Assembly: GCF_029784135.1 (NCBI RefSeq)
Contig: NC_073746.1
Location: forward strand, 229,971,882 to 230,035,881
Reading direction: 5' to 3'
DNA: 64,000 bases
DNA from: Toxorhynchites rutilus septentrionalis
Lineage: Eukaryota > Arthropoda > Insecta > Diptera > Culicidae
Under the pieces are notes generated by a model. It saw only the letters and a list, made by a program, of their open reading frames with translations. It made no database searches and was not told the origin of the DNA. The translations under genes and the position numbers were made by a program. Positions 21,550 to 31,063 of the stretch are shown one piece after another; position 1 is the first letter of the stretch, and the number at the start of each line of letters is the position of its first letter.

Positions 21550-21814
21550 ACGGCGCCAGTGGTTGTATGGTTAGCGTAACAGCCTCACAATCCGATCGGC
21601 CTGGGTTCAATCCCAGCTGGCGTCGTTGGGATTTTCTGAGGCGAAAAATCTCTGGTTACGTCTTCCTTCGGAGCGGAAGTAAAAGAAGTTGGCCCGGCTC
21701 ATGAGTTGTTGAGTCTGATAGGTAGGAACAGGTGGAGTCGCCTCCCTGATGTCGGTGATTGGCACTAAAGTGGCGGAAATAGGCCGACGAAAAATAAGCG
21801 AAGATAAAAAAAAA
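21550..21814 (+). mobile_element. tRNA-derived SINE, second family, complete
   Basis: The head has a box A-like GGTTGTATGGTTAGCGTAAC and box B GGTTCAATCCC, then a GC-rich body and an A-rich 3' end (GATAAAAAAAAA). A perfect 14-bp duplication, ATCGCCATACGAAG, flanks it at 21536-21549 and 21815-21828. It differs in sequence from the Feilai-like SINE. A fragment of the same family lies at 45957-46040. It was inserted just upstream of the 78-bp tandem array. Confidence 0.87.
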
Positions 21815-21860
21815 ATCGCCATACGAAGCAACGGGAGAAGCTATGCGATCGTCAACCAGA

Positions 21861-22172
21861 ACGGTTAAGTTTACCGTCTCGCTCGAGACGAAGGAATTTT
21901 GGTACCGCGTGGTGAAGTCGTTGTACCGCGAATTAGCACGGTCGAGCGCACCGCCTCGCTCGATATGGGAAGAGTTTAGTGTGCGCCGGTAAAAGTGACA
22001 ATTTCGCGAATAGACACGGCCAAGCGCCACGTGTCACTCGAATCGGGATAAGTGATGTGTCCGATGGGAGAAGAAATTGTGGGGCGTGTAAGCACGGTTA
22101 AGTGCACCGTCTCGTTGGAGAAGAAAAGGGTCTGGTGCCCGCGTGGTCTAGTGCGCCGTCCCGCTGGGACAC
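21861..22172 (+). repeat. 78-bp tandem array, four units
   Basis: Units start at 21861, 21938, 22016 and 22094 (spacing 77, 78, 78), each with a version of ACGGTTAAGTGCACCGTCTC, itself a short inverted repeat (ACGGT..ACCGT). A shorter fifth start is visible near 22146. The array is GC-rich against AT-rich surroundings and ends just before a candidate 5' exon, so a promoter or 5' UTR role is possible but inferred. Confidence 0.75.
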
Positions 22173-22619
22173 GAGTTCTAGTTTTGTATGACAGCATGGT
22201 GATGCGGTTGCTCGCAGAAGAAGAAAAGTGTATTCTGGAATACATCTACGGACGCGGCTGAGTTTGTTTCCCCCACGGCTATTGAGTGTTCGTTTTCGGA
22301 GGCGTTGGTTTGGTGTGGTGTGGTGGCGTGAAGATCCACCGGAGGCGTTGACAGCCATCAGGCAAGGAAAACTGGTTTCCCGTCATTTTTTGTGTTGAGG
22401 TTGTGCGGGCGGTTAGCTCCGACATAAAAAGCGGCGCGAAGTGTTAATCCGTAACGGTAATATCACGCGGTGTAAGCTGGCTGTGTCTCAACTAACCCGC
22501 AAGGCGCGGTTGCGGTACATGTGGCGGAGGATTGATTGCTGTATAAAGGAAGAAAAAAAACTCTCGTTTTACAGGAGGAAGACAAAGGCAGCCAATCAGG
22601 GAGCGTCACGCTTCAAAAG
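22173..22619 (+). other. Candidate 5' exon ending in a strong splice donor
   Basis: The stretch is GC-richer than its surroundings, matches no transposon in the window, and ends CAAAAG|GTGAGTG at 22619/22620. It contains an ATG at about 22519 with an open frame to the donor (MWRRIDCCIKEE...), but the peptide is not recognised, so it could equally be a 5' UTR. If real it could be an alternative first exon of the kinase gene or of another gene. Transcript data would be needed; I cannot call it from sequence alone. Confidence 0.3.
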
Positions 22620-22819
22620 GTGAGTGAGGCATGTGCTAAGTGTGTGTGCGTGTGACATTTTGACTATTGTGTGCATGCGGCAGTTACAGATACAGCATTA
22701 GATGTGTGACAATGTTACGGGCATGATGGCGGCGTTGAGATCCGCTTTTCGATGCATGTCTTGAAGTAGAGCGACAAAGCGATGACGCAGCAATGATTAC
22801 GATAAGCGAAAATCGCAAC

Positions 22820-22932
22820 AATTTCTATACCAAATAACACGCCTTGAATGTATTCTGAGTGGCAAGCTCTAGAATGTGTGTGTGACCACAATGTAAGTCA
22901 AAAGAAATATCTTCGACGTAAAATGCCCTACC
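22820..22932 (-). mobile_element. Feilai-like SINE fragment
   Basis: It matches the central 110 bp of the SINE at 6124-6399 (AAATAACACGCCTTGAATG, GGCAAGCTCT, GACCACAATGTAAGTC). Both the tRNA-like head and the 3' tail are missing. Confidence 0.75.
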
Positions 22933-23080
22933 GTTCGGAAAGAACAAGATGAATATTGCATAAACATTAGACAACGTGATCCTGCCACACGAAGTCCATT
23001 CATAATGAACATCATTACTTATTTTGAAATAATATCTATGGATAGAAATATCAGACGAATAAAATGAAGGAGTACGCTCG

Positions 23081-25010
23081 ATGGATTTTATGTGTATGAT
23101 GTCATTAGAGAATGTCGTAAGCTTCATGGTCGACATGTACGCGAAGGTAGAGAGCGAACGACTGCGATTTCTGCGACCTAATCAACATGAGTGGCTTGAA
23201 GAAGAATACATTCACTTGGGAAACGCTATCATGAGCAACGCCGTAACAGTGTCAGAGTCAAAATTATCCGATCGGATTGCAATTTTGCATTCTGAAATCC
23301 GTTCGATTCAATTCCAATCGAGTTGTGCAAATGTGTCAACCTTGCAACGCAATTTGACATTGAGTTCCTTGTTCCATTTTTGTGAAGCGAAAATGCAAAA
23401 TGGATATTCGGGAGGACGCTTTTAAACCATTTTTTTCAATGAAAATTAATTCTACATATCAAAAATGTGTTCGATGTTAACAGGCAAAACAATCTCTGCA
23501 ATTGGGGGAAAATCTTGAACGAAAATTGTGTCTGACGATGATTTTATGTTATGTAGAAAGTTTTGGTGGAAATTCAAGGAAATTTATAGACAAAAAAAGT
23601 TAAGTTAGGGTTAGGACTATGTCTTCTATGTATACTAGGGTGCCAATGAAAATGGTCATCTTGAATTTCAAAAAGTTACCTTATAAAAAATGTTCACCAC
23701 CTCGAAAAAACACCCTATGCAAAATATCAGCTCAACCGGACTTATGGGAGAGTAGCGCAAAGCGGTCAAAGTTTGATTTTTTTGAAAATCGAAAAATCAC
23801 CCAAGGGGGGAGTAAAGGAAATCGGGGTTTTCGAAGAAAAAAGTTTGATGCCAAATGTCTTAAAATTGCATTAAACGTGTCATCTCGAAATTTTTTTCTT
23901 GTCAAAAATCAGCATTCTGGGATTTTTTGGAGTACGAAACGAAAAGTATGGTTTTGGGTGCCAATGAAAATAGTTATCTCGATTTTTCATACGGAACTTC
24001 CTACGAAATGTTGATTTGCACGAACATATACCCTATGCAAAATATTAGCTCATTCGAACTTCATTTACTGGTGTCACAAACGTTACAATTAGAGCTTTTT
24101 TGAAAAACGAAAAATCATCGAAAATAGAGGTTTTCAAAAAAAAAATTATGCCAAATGTTTCATGCAATTTTAAGACATCAAAAACGTTTTTTTTTCGAAA
24201 ACCCCGATTTCATTTACTTCCCCCTTGGGTGATTTTTCGTCTTTCAAAAAACTCAAACTTTGACCGCTTTGCGCCACTCTCCCTTAAGTCCGATTAAGCT
24301 GAAATTTGGCATAGGGTGTTTTTTCGAGGTGGTGAACATTTTGAATAGGGTAACTTTTTGAAATTTTAGGATCGATTTTTTCCCATACATTATTTGGCAC
24401 CCTAATGTATACATGGTATTTTAAACGACATCGAGTGATCGTGAAATTCGATCGAGTTTCAAACCAATCGAATTCCGGAATATGAATAGCTGGTCGATAC
24501 TATTACCACATCAATGGTGTATGGTCCATGCGATGATTCGAAGCCTTTATCGCCTTGCATGGTAGACGGAATATGTACAACGCGTTTTCCTAGAGATTTC
24601 ACCAACGACATGATCGTAAGCGTAGGCGAATATCTAATATTTCAACGAATAAATACTAATAATGTCATTCACAAATATCAACAACGCGACATTGAAATTG
24701 AAAATCGTTTAGTTGTGATTTTCGTTTAGTTGAGCAAAGAGCAATTAATACATTTGCAAGTCCGTGGATAAAGGAAGTGACAATATGGCAGTGATTCTAA
24801 ATTGGAATACCGCTGTGAATACTCCTCGATTGAATGTCAATAACGAAGTAATGCGGTTCCAAATAAGAACGATACATCAGCTCCATTGTTATCTGGCGTT
24901 GGTTTCCCAATTCATGAACGAGACCCATCAGTTATGAATTTAGCTGTGCATATTCAAAAAGAGAAGCGCGTATTTTTCTCCAACGAGATAGAATTTTAAC
25001 GATATGAATA
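23081..25010 (+). pseudogene. Helitron Rep/helicase remnant, split by a foldback element
   Basis: Two segments read like the Helitron replication protein. 23090-23250 gives VDMYAKVESERLRFLR...EEYIHL, the N-terminal Helitron-like domain. 24514-24960 gives YGPCDDSKPLSPCMVDGICT, then DIEIENRLVV, and in another frame FPIHERDPSVMNLAVHI. Helitron proteins nick and unwind DNA for rolling-circle transposition. The remnant lacks the catalytic HUH and Tyr motifs, has frameshifts, and is interrupted by the inverted repeat element at 23638-24402. Confidence 0.7.
23638..24402. mobile_element. Foldback MITE with long inverted arms
   Basis: The ends GGGTGCCAATGAAAAT and (reverse complement) GGGTGCCAAATAATG are flanked by TA. 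The outer arms, about 260 bp each, are inverted copies (left 23640-23900, right 24150-24400), sharing for example AAAAAACACCCTATGC and CACCCAAGGGGG with their complements. The left arm begins a second time at about 23958 (GGGTGCCAATGAAAAT), which suggests an internal duplication. No coding sequence. Confidence 0.75.
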
Positions 25011-25113
25011 TTGATTTTCTTATTTCATTTTTCAACTTTACGACTTTTTACTTTTGAGAAATCAAACATATCAGTTACATCATACCAACTTTCATCGTTT
25101 CATTCGTTTTTTT

Positions 25114-25475
25114 GACGTAGGACTACGTCTAACCGGAAGATATAGGGGGTGAAAAATCTAGGCACTGAACAAGTTGGAAAAAAATGCAAGATTTAGAACG
25201 CTTATAACTCGAACATTTCTCAATAGATCGCAAAGGTTTTTGCATCAATTGATAGGAAATATCTACGCATCTATCATAATGAATAACATTTCATTTTTCT
25301 CGAGATAAATAATTGAATAATTGTGAAATATCAAGCATTGTCCAAATGCACTTTGTGCCCATTTTTGATTGGTCCATTTTGTGCTCCTCAAATCGTATCG
25401 ACCAAAACGGGCAACCAGAGCAGCAGCGAAATAGAATGAAGCACGATTGGAAAGGAAAAAGAAAAAAATATAGGA
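25114..25475 (-). repeat. Dispersed repeat, inverted partner at 2160-2543
   Basis: It begins with the palindrome GACGTAG-GA-CTACGTC at 25114-25129 and runs as the reverse complement of 2160-2543. At its far side (25505-25520) lies a decayed second motif, AACGTAGAACTACGCT, preceded by GACCGCATTGTT. The inverse of that junction occurs at 50145-50185. Confidence 0.75.
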
Positions 25476-25529
25476 GGTTGTGTCCAAGATACGACCGCAT
25501 TGTTAACGTAGAACTACGCTGTTATTTTA

Positions 25530-26420
25530 TATAAGTCGCTTATTTATACCTTCGGAAATTATTCTATAATGCCGTGGAATTTTAGAAACAACTGCTTAGT
25601 AGAATAATCTCTGAAATGATTTTTTCATTGTAGAATCAGTTGACGATAATTGATTGGTGATTCATTCTTGCCCTCGAAAAACAATCGTATGTCGCAATTT
25701 ATTTCATGTCAATGCATTGAAAATTTACCTCGAAGGCTATTCCGGTGGCCTTTTTCGAAATTGACATAGACTCGGCTACAGTCGATTATATACATGTTGC
25801 ACCAGCACCATTATTCCATATCTCATAACTACATCAATATATCTTTGGCACCGCATGTAAACAACAACAATGACAACACTTGCAAGTATCAAATATCATG
25901 CTACATGTTATTTAGTATTGCCTCAAAGGAATCGCACCTCTATATATCGTTCGTACAAACTAAGCATAAACCAAGCGCCAAACAAGCGTTCACCATAGCA
26001 TGCGTACAGAGCCATACATCGGTGGCTTGAAACTACTAGCAATATAAACATTTCTCATCATTTTGCGCTTTTCTCTAAAGAAACGCTTCTGTTAATATTA
26101 CTGGCCTCGAAAAGAGTTGCATTACTTTCTCATGCTCGAGAGAAGCACAGCTGTCACCCTTAGTGGAGGAAGTTTTGCTACTGGTAAGTGAAACCTTATC
26201 ACATACAAAATTCCAGAACATTTACTTTCTTGATGACTAAACAAGCGAAATAAACTCTTTTTGTTAATATCAACAACCTCGAAAACAGTAGCAATGCTTC
26301 ATTATGATCAATATTAGCGCAAATGCATTCCTAGTTGAAGGCAGTTTTGCGACTGGCACGCGAACCCAAATAACTTATAACATTCCAGTAAGACATTTCA
26401 AGATGCTTGGTATTCCCAAA
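25530..26420. other. Unassigned DNA with a repeat shared with 49290-49560
   Basis: 25530-26050 shows nothing recognisable. 26060-26380 holds about two units of 175 bp (CTGTTAATATTACTGGCCTC / TTGTTAATATCAACAACCTC, then CTCGAAAA.AGT) that occur inverted at 49290-49560. Confidence 0.45.
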
Positions 26421-26659
26421 TAATTTTTGACGTAGGACTACGTCTTTCATTTCTATACCGGGGTGTAAAACCAAAGTTTCGAGAACGAAAGCGTTACGCT
26501 GGAGACCGAGATTTTGAGCGTTAATAGCTCTTAAACAACTGAACGAAATGGTATGATAAACACTTCATTTGAAAGATAAAATGTCTACGCGTCATATACT
26601 TGTTACTTTTTCATCCAAAAACTTGTTTCAATAATCTTAAAATTGCTTTCAAAACAGGC

Positions 26660-26720
26660 TATTGAAATCAAAAATCGGTATATAAGCGAGCGCCGCTCGT
26701 AAACCCACTCAGTTATGATT
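26660..26720 (+). promoter_or_regulatory. Promoter-like TATA and initiator in the composite repeat
   Basis: GGTATATAAGCGAGCGCC is followed about 22 bases later by CACTCAGTT, resembling an arthropod TATA box and TCAGT initiator. The same arrangement occurs in copy II near 40570. No downstream coding sequence is recognised, so any activity is inference. Confidence 0.35.
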
Positions 26721-27813
26721 GAACAGCGATTGGAGCATGTTGTCGCTGTTGTTGTTAAGCTAATTTCGTTTATCATGAATGCGCTGATGAACGGTGTCAC
26801 CAAGAGCCTGTTTGTGCACCTAATGCCAAAAGGGAATCCATCAGGAGGAGAGTGATGCCACGGTTCCGCTTGAAACATCGGAGCAGCCGCCACACACACA
26901 CACACACATACACGCGTGGAATTCTCGTTTCTTTCATCGTTGCTGAAAAATAATCTGCCAGTTCCCCTGGGAATTGAAAAATACATTCATGCGAAATAGT
27001 TTATTTTAATGTTTTCTATCCATATAACACTGCAACCAAATACATTTGGTTTTGTTATTTTTCAATCAATCGCAATTAACAGGAAAGCTTCTGAATATTT
27101 TTTTCCCCATCAGTGGAAATTTTCTTATTCAATATTGGATGCATAACATGAAAAATGGAAAATGTTTCACATCGCGAAAATCAAGTCATTTTCGAGCGAT
27201 TATTTGCTTTCTACTCATATAATGCTTCGACCAAATACATTTCGTTTTGGATTTTTTCAATCAAGTGCGATCAACGTAAGACCACGTCTTTCGGCAATTT
27301 ATTAGAGGTGCAATGAATCCTTAGGAATTCCCGCTCTACGCGCACTGGCAAACAATGTTTACTCAACAATTTCTCAAACTAGAAATGGGTGTTGTGAGAG
27401 AGGATTAGCGAACGCGAAAACGACAAACGGGAGAAAGATACGTCTGGAGGTTGAAGGAAATTGGCAGAAAACTTCTTCATTCTATCATTCAAATAATGTG
27501 ATTCATGCCAGAATAAGATTATTAATGCTCAAAGGAGGAATCGAGTCCTCCGAGGAAATTACCCAGCGCAAATTAGAGTCGACTATCGATTGCGGCATTC
27601 GTACACAAATAATTTTATAATGCAGTTTCACCAAAGTGATTTCTTCGGATATATTCACTACATCATGTCATGTATTTCATATTCTTCATAAGGAAATCCA
27701 TATCCATGGCACCTATCGGTAACGAATTATTATCGAAACCACGATTTTCGCTAAATGCTCCTTTCAGTTCGGCCTGTAAAAAACTTTTCTGTACTCTAAT
27801 CCATCAAATTTGG

Positions 27814-28200
27814 AGCCCTGAAAAGGGCCGTTGATTATATGCTAAGCTAATATAGCACGCTCTCCTCGGATACGATGGGCCAGCTGGATGTCCTTGGGCA
27901 TGATGTGACGCGTTTTGCATGGATAGCACACAAATTGGTATCTTCGAATAAGCCTCCTGCAGCGTCATAACCGCGGAACTTTGGAAGCGCAAGTCGGTTT
28001 TGAAGTCCTGAGCAATTCCACGAACCAAATGCTGCAAAGGTAGCTTGCGGATCAGCAATTCGGTCGATATCTGATAGCGACGAATTTCATGCGAAGATCC
28101 CGGTCGATAGCGATGTGGCTTCTCCACCTATCCTGCTACTGGTGCGCTTATCCGAGCTGACTTCGTGTGCCTTACCACCGAATAACTAACGAGCTGTCTG
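27814..28200 (-). pseudogene. Histone H3 pseudogene, copy 1
   Basis: On the minus strand it reads QTAR, then a stop in place of Lys9, GGK, and after frame changes [42 protein letters not shown] and LQEAY; then a deletion with frameshift, ending before a histone stem-loop at 27829-27814. Intact H3 has 135 residues. This copy is head to head with copy 2, forming a large palindrome. An 80-bp insertion sits in its upstream region. Confidence 0.9.
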
Positions 28201-28459
28201 CGAAAGACTAACGAGCTCGAGTCCTCACGGTGCGAGAGTAGAGTAAGAAATGAACGAAAGCAGGAAGGAAGGAAGGTATTGAATTAGAGAGACTTTAAAC
28301 TCTGAGAGTTCATTCGTCTCTAGAAACGAAAGCAAAGGAAGCGTCATTTTATAAACCATAAAAGTATAGAATCTAAATCCCACCCTTATTATATTCGTGA
28401 GTATACAGTAAGCTTATACAATAAAGAGGGTGGGGTTTACATTCGATTCTTTTATGTTT

Positions 28460-28525
28460 TATAAAATGACACTTCCCTTGCTTTCGTTCATTTCTTACTC
28501 TACTCTCGCACCGTGAGGACTCGTT
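28460..28525 (+). promoter_or_regulatory. Conserved upstream region of the H3 copies, with TATA box
   Basis: TTTTATAAAATGAC (TATA-like, 28458-28470) and about 60 bases to CTCTCGCACCGTGAGGAC are nearly identical before all three H3 pseudogenes (also 29897-29960 and, inverted, around 28225-28365). This keeps a histone-type promoter layout. Activity is not shown. Confidence 0.5.
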
Positions 28526-28533
28526 TCATCGGG

Positions 28534-28916
28534 ACTAAGCAGACAGCTCGTTAGTCTTTCGGTGGTAAGGCACCACGAAAGCAGCTCGGATAAGCGCATC
28601 AGCCGCAGGAAGCGTGAAGAAGCCACATCGCTATCGACCGGGAAATTCGTCGCTATCAGAAGTCGACCGAATTGCTGATCCGCAAGCTACCTTTGCAGCA
28701 TTTGATTCGTGGAATTGCTCAGGACTTCAAAACCGACTTGCGCTTCCAAAGTTCCGCGGTTATGACGCTGCAGGAGGCTTATTAGCAGATACCAATTTGT
28801 GTGCTATCCATGCAAAACGCGTCACATCATGCCCAAGGACATCCAGCTGGCCCATCGTATCCGAGGAGAGCGTGCTATATTAGCTTAGCATATAATCAAC
28901 GGCCCTTTTCAGGGCT
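28534..28916 (+). pseudogene. Histone H3 pseudogene, copy 2
   Basis: From 28534 it reads TKQTAR, a TAG stop at 28552-28554 (the Lys9 codon), then S-F-GGKAPRKQL; from 28614 KKPHRYRPG, then in a shifted frame [34 protein letters not shown], and in the last frame [13 protein letters not shown] and RIRGERA-like residues. The region between QEA and EDTNLC is deleted, as in the other copies. The stem-loop is at 28901-28916. Confidence 0.9.
28901..28916 (+). promoter_or_regulatory. Histone mRNA 3' stem-loop (also at 30354-30369 and 27829-27814)
   Basis: GGCCCTTTTCAGGGCT is a six-base stem with one G-T pair and a TTTC loop, preceded by AAC and followed by CCAAA, matching the animal replication-dependent histone stem-loop. 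All three H3 pseudogenes keep it unchanged although their coding parts are broken. Confidence 0.85.
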
Positions 28917-29589
28917 CCAAATTTGATGGATTAGAGTTCAGAAAAGTTTTTTACAGGCCGAACTGAAAGGAGCATTTAGCGAAAATCGTGGTGTCGATGA
29001 TAATTCGATACCGATAGGTGCCATGGATATGGATTTAATAATGAAAAATATGAAATATATGACATGATGTAGTGAATATACCCCCATATCGAAGAAATCA
29101 CTTTGATGAAACTGTTTACCGTTTGTCGTTTTTAATTGTTGGGAAAGGGCATTATTTCTGCTGACTAAATTCCAAGAAAAAATCCATTCCTTCTTTAAGC
29201 GTGACTTATTCTGCTTCGGATCAACGGAACAGTATGATAATCATTTCATACAAAAGATAAAATGTCCAAGAGTTATATGATTGCTATTTATTGAGTCGAA
29301 AAATTGTTTCAATAGCTTAATGATAGCTTCGAAACAGGTTATTGAAATCATTCGTATCCGTATGTAGCGCGCCCATTTGGAAACCCATTAATCTTATTGG
29401 AATGTGAGATGGGGAAGCTCATACTTACGTCTATGCATTATGCTGTACACTACAGACTTTTTATCTCCGTACTGATTAAGAAGCCGACCGAACTATCGGT
29501 CGACAAGTCAGTCTGCAGTCGGCGGGGGCTCTTAATTTCGTTTTTGCAGGCCGAACCGAAAAAATTTCAGTCGAGTTAACTCTTTTTTA

Positions 29590-29814
29590 CAGTAATGCTT
29601 TTGAATCCGGACACTTTGCATTACATTCAATATCATACCACAGCCATAACATTTTTTTCATGTTGAATTTATGCGAATAATAGCTACTAATATAGTTACT
29701 GATAGTTTCTTGATAGTTACTAATCAATCGCATTAATTCAACATGCAGAAAATGTTGTGGCTGCGGTATGGTATTAAATGTAACGCAAAGTGTCCGGATT
29801 CAAATACATTACTG
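29590..29814. mobile_element. Near-palindromic 225-bp MITE, TA target duplication
   Basis: The ends CAGTAATGCTTTTGAATCCG and (reverse complement) CAGTAATGTATTTGAATCCG are flanked by TA at 29588-29589 and 29815-29816. The inverted arms extend about 100 bp. The type (CAGT tip, TA duplication) fits a mariner/pogo-group MITE. It lies between H3 copies 2 and 3. Confidence 0.85.
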
Positions 29815-29976
29815 TATACTTACTTCGATGTTATTCGTTTCTCTCTCAGGGTAAGCAACGAATATAATAAGGGTGGGGTTTAGATTCTATACTTTTATGG
29901 TTTATAAAATGACGCTTCCTTTGCTTTCGTTCATTTCTTACTCTACTCTCGCACCGTGACGACTCGTTTGTTTGGG

Positions 29977-30369
29977 ACCAAGCAGATAGCTAGTTAGTCT
30001 TTCAGTGGTAAGGCACACGAAAGCAGCTCGGATAAGCGCACCAGCCGCAGGATAGGTGAAGAAGCCACATCACTATCGACCGGGAGCTTTGCGTGAAATT
30101 CATCGCTATCGGAAGTCGACCGAATTGCTGATCCGCAAGCTACCTTTGCAGCTTTTGGATCGTGGAATTGCTCAGGACTTCAAAACCGACTTGCGCTTCC
30201 AAAGTTCCGCGGTTATGACGCTGCAGGAGGCTTATTCGAAGATACAAATTTGTGTGCTATCCACGCAAAACGCGTCACATCATGCCCAAGGACATTCAGC
30301 TGGCCCATCGAATCCAAGGAGAGGGTGCTATATTAGCTTAGCATATAATCATCGGCCCTTTTCAGGGCT
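29977..30369 (+). pseudogene. Histone H3 pseudogene, copy 3
   Basis: It has the same reading as copy 2: TKQ, then I-A-S, and a TAG stop at the Lys9 codon (29995-29997). It is readable from 30056 as [46 protein letters not shown] and LQEAYSK, then frame-shifted to the stem-loop at 30354-30369. The shared stop and shared deletion show that all three copies descend from one already broken gene. Confidence 0.9.
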
Positions 30370-30903
30370 CCAAATTTGATGGATTAGAGTTTAGAAAAGT
30401 TTTTTGCAGGCCAAACTGAAACGAGAATTTTCGTTTGGATGCCATACAGCATCGAGAAAATTCCGGAAAGATCTAATCGTTGCTGAAAAATAATCTGCCA
30501 GTTCCCTGGGAATTGACGAATACATCCATGCGAAAGAGTTTATTTTAATGTTTCTAATTATATGGCGAACACAGCGACCAAATACATTTGATTTCGTAAT
30601 TTTTCAATCAAGTGTAATTAGCTGGAAAGCTTCTGAAGATTATTCTTTCCCATCAGTAGGATATTTTCGTATCCAATATTGGATGCATAACATGAAAAAC
30701 GGAAAATGTTTCGTATCGCGAAAATTATATAATTTTCAATCGATTATTGCTCAGTCGCCGAAATTTTCATACTCAGAGAGTTCATTCTCCTCTAGTTTGC
30801 CTTCCAAATTGCCATCGTAAACCACACCTTCTCTCGATTCAATCACGCACGAAAAGCATACTGAAATGATATTCTGGTGGTGAAACCGATTCATTTTTCG
30901 TGA

Positions 30904-31063
30904 GGCGTCGTGCACAAATTACGTAACGCTATAAGGGGGGAGGGGGTAGATGTTGCGTTACTTTCTGTTTATTAGAGATAGGAAATTGCGTTACGAAAGG
31001 GGGGGGGGGGAGAGGTGGTTCAAAATTCGGATTTTTAGCGTTACGTAATTTGTGCACGACGCC
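30904..31063. mobile_element. 160-bp MITE with TGA target duplication
   Basis: The terminal inverted repeat GGCGTCGTGCACAAATTACG and its complement are flanked by TGA on both sides. The related repeat copy at 41405-41430 has the uninterrupted sequence TTTTTCGTGAGGACATCGAC, which shows the empty site directly. A 3-bp duplication would fit the PIF/Harbinger group, though TWA is more usual. The interior carries C- and G-runs. A single end of the same family lies at 51687-51745. Confidence 0.9.

Larger units (their letters stand above)
27620..29120. repeat. 1.5-kb imperfect palindrome containing two H3 pseudogenes
   Basis: 27620-28400 and 28415-29120 are inverted copies, covering 3' flank, H3 remnant and promoter region on each side. 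Matching outer edges include ATTCACTACATCATGTCATG (27650) and its complement near 29065. The centre near 28405 is AT-rich. Such a structure could form a hairpin or reflect an inverted duplication. Confidence 0.85.

Noticed and set aside
21861..22172. CRISPR-like regular spacing in the 78-bp array
   Set aside because: Whole units are repeated with decay, there are no unique spacers or cas genes, and the context is an insect genome. It is a tandem repeat.
26770..26860. Possible histone reading (FIMNALMNGVTKS) after the TATA-like sequence
   Set aside because: It resembles H2B IMNSFVND for a few residues only, then diverges and stops. Not enough for a call.
26930..26975. Possible histone H2B C-terminus (a PGELA reading on the minus strand of the AATCTGCCAGTTCCCCTGG module)
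   Set aside because: Only five residues agree and neither side continues the H2B sequence in any frame; the module is repeated in copies with no such reading.
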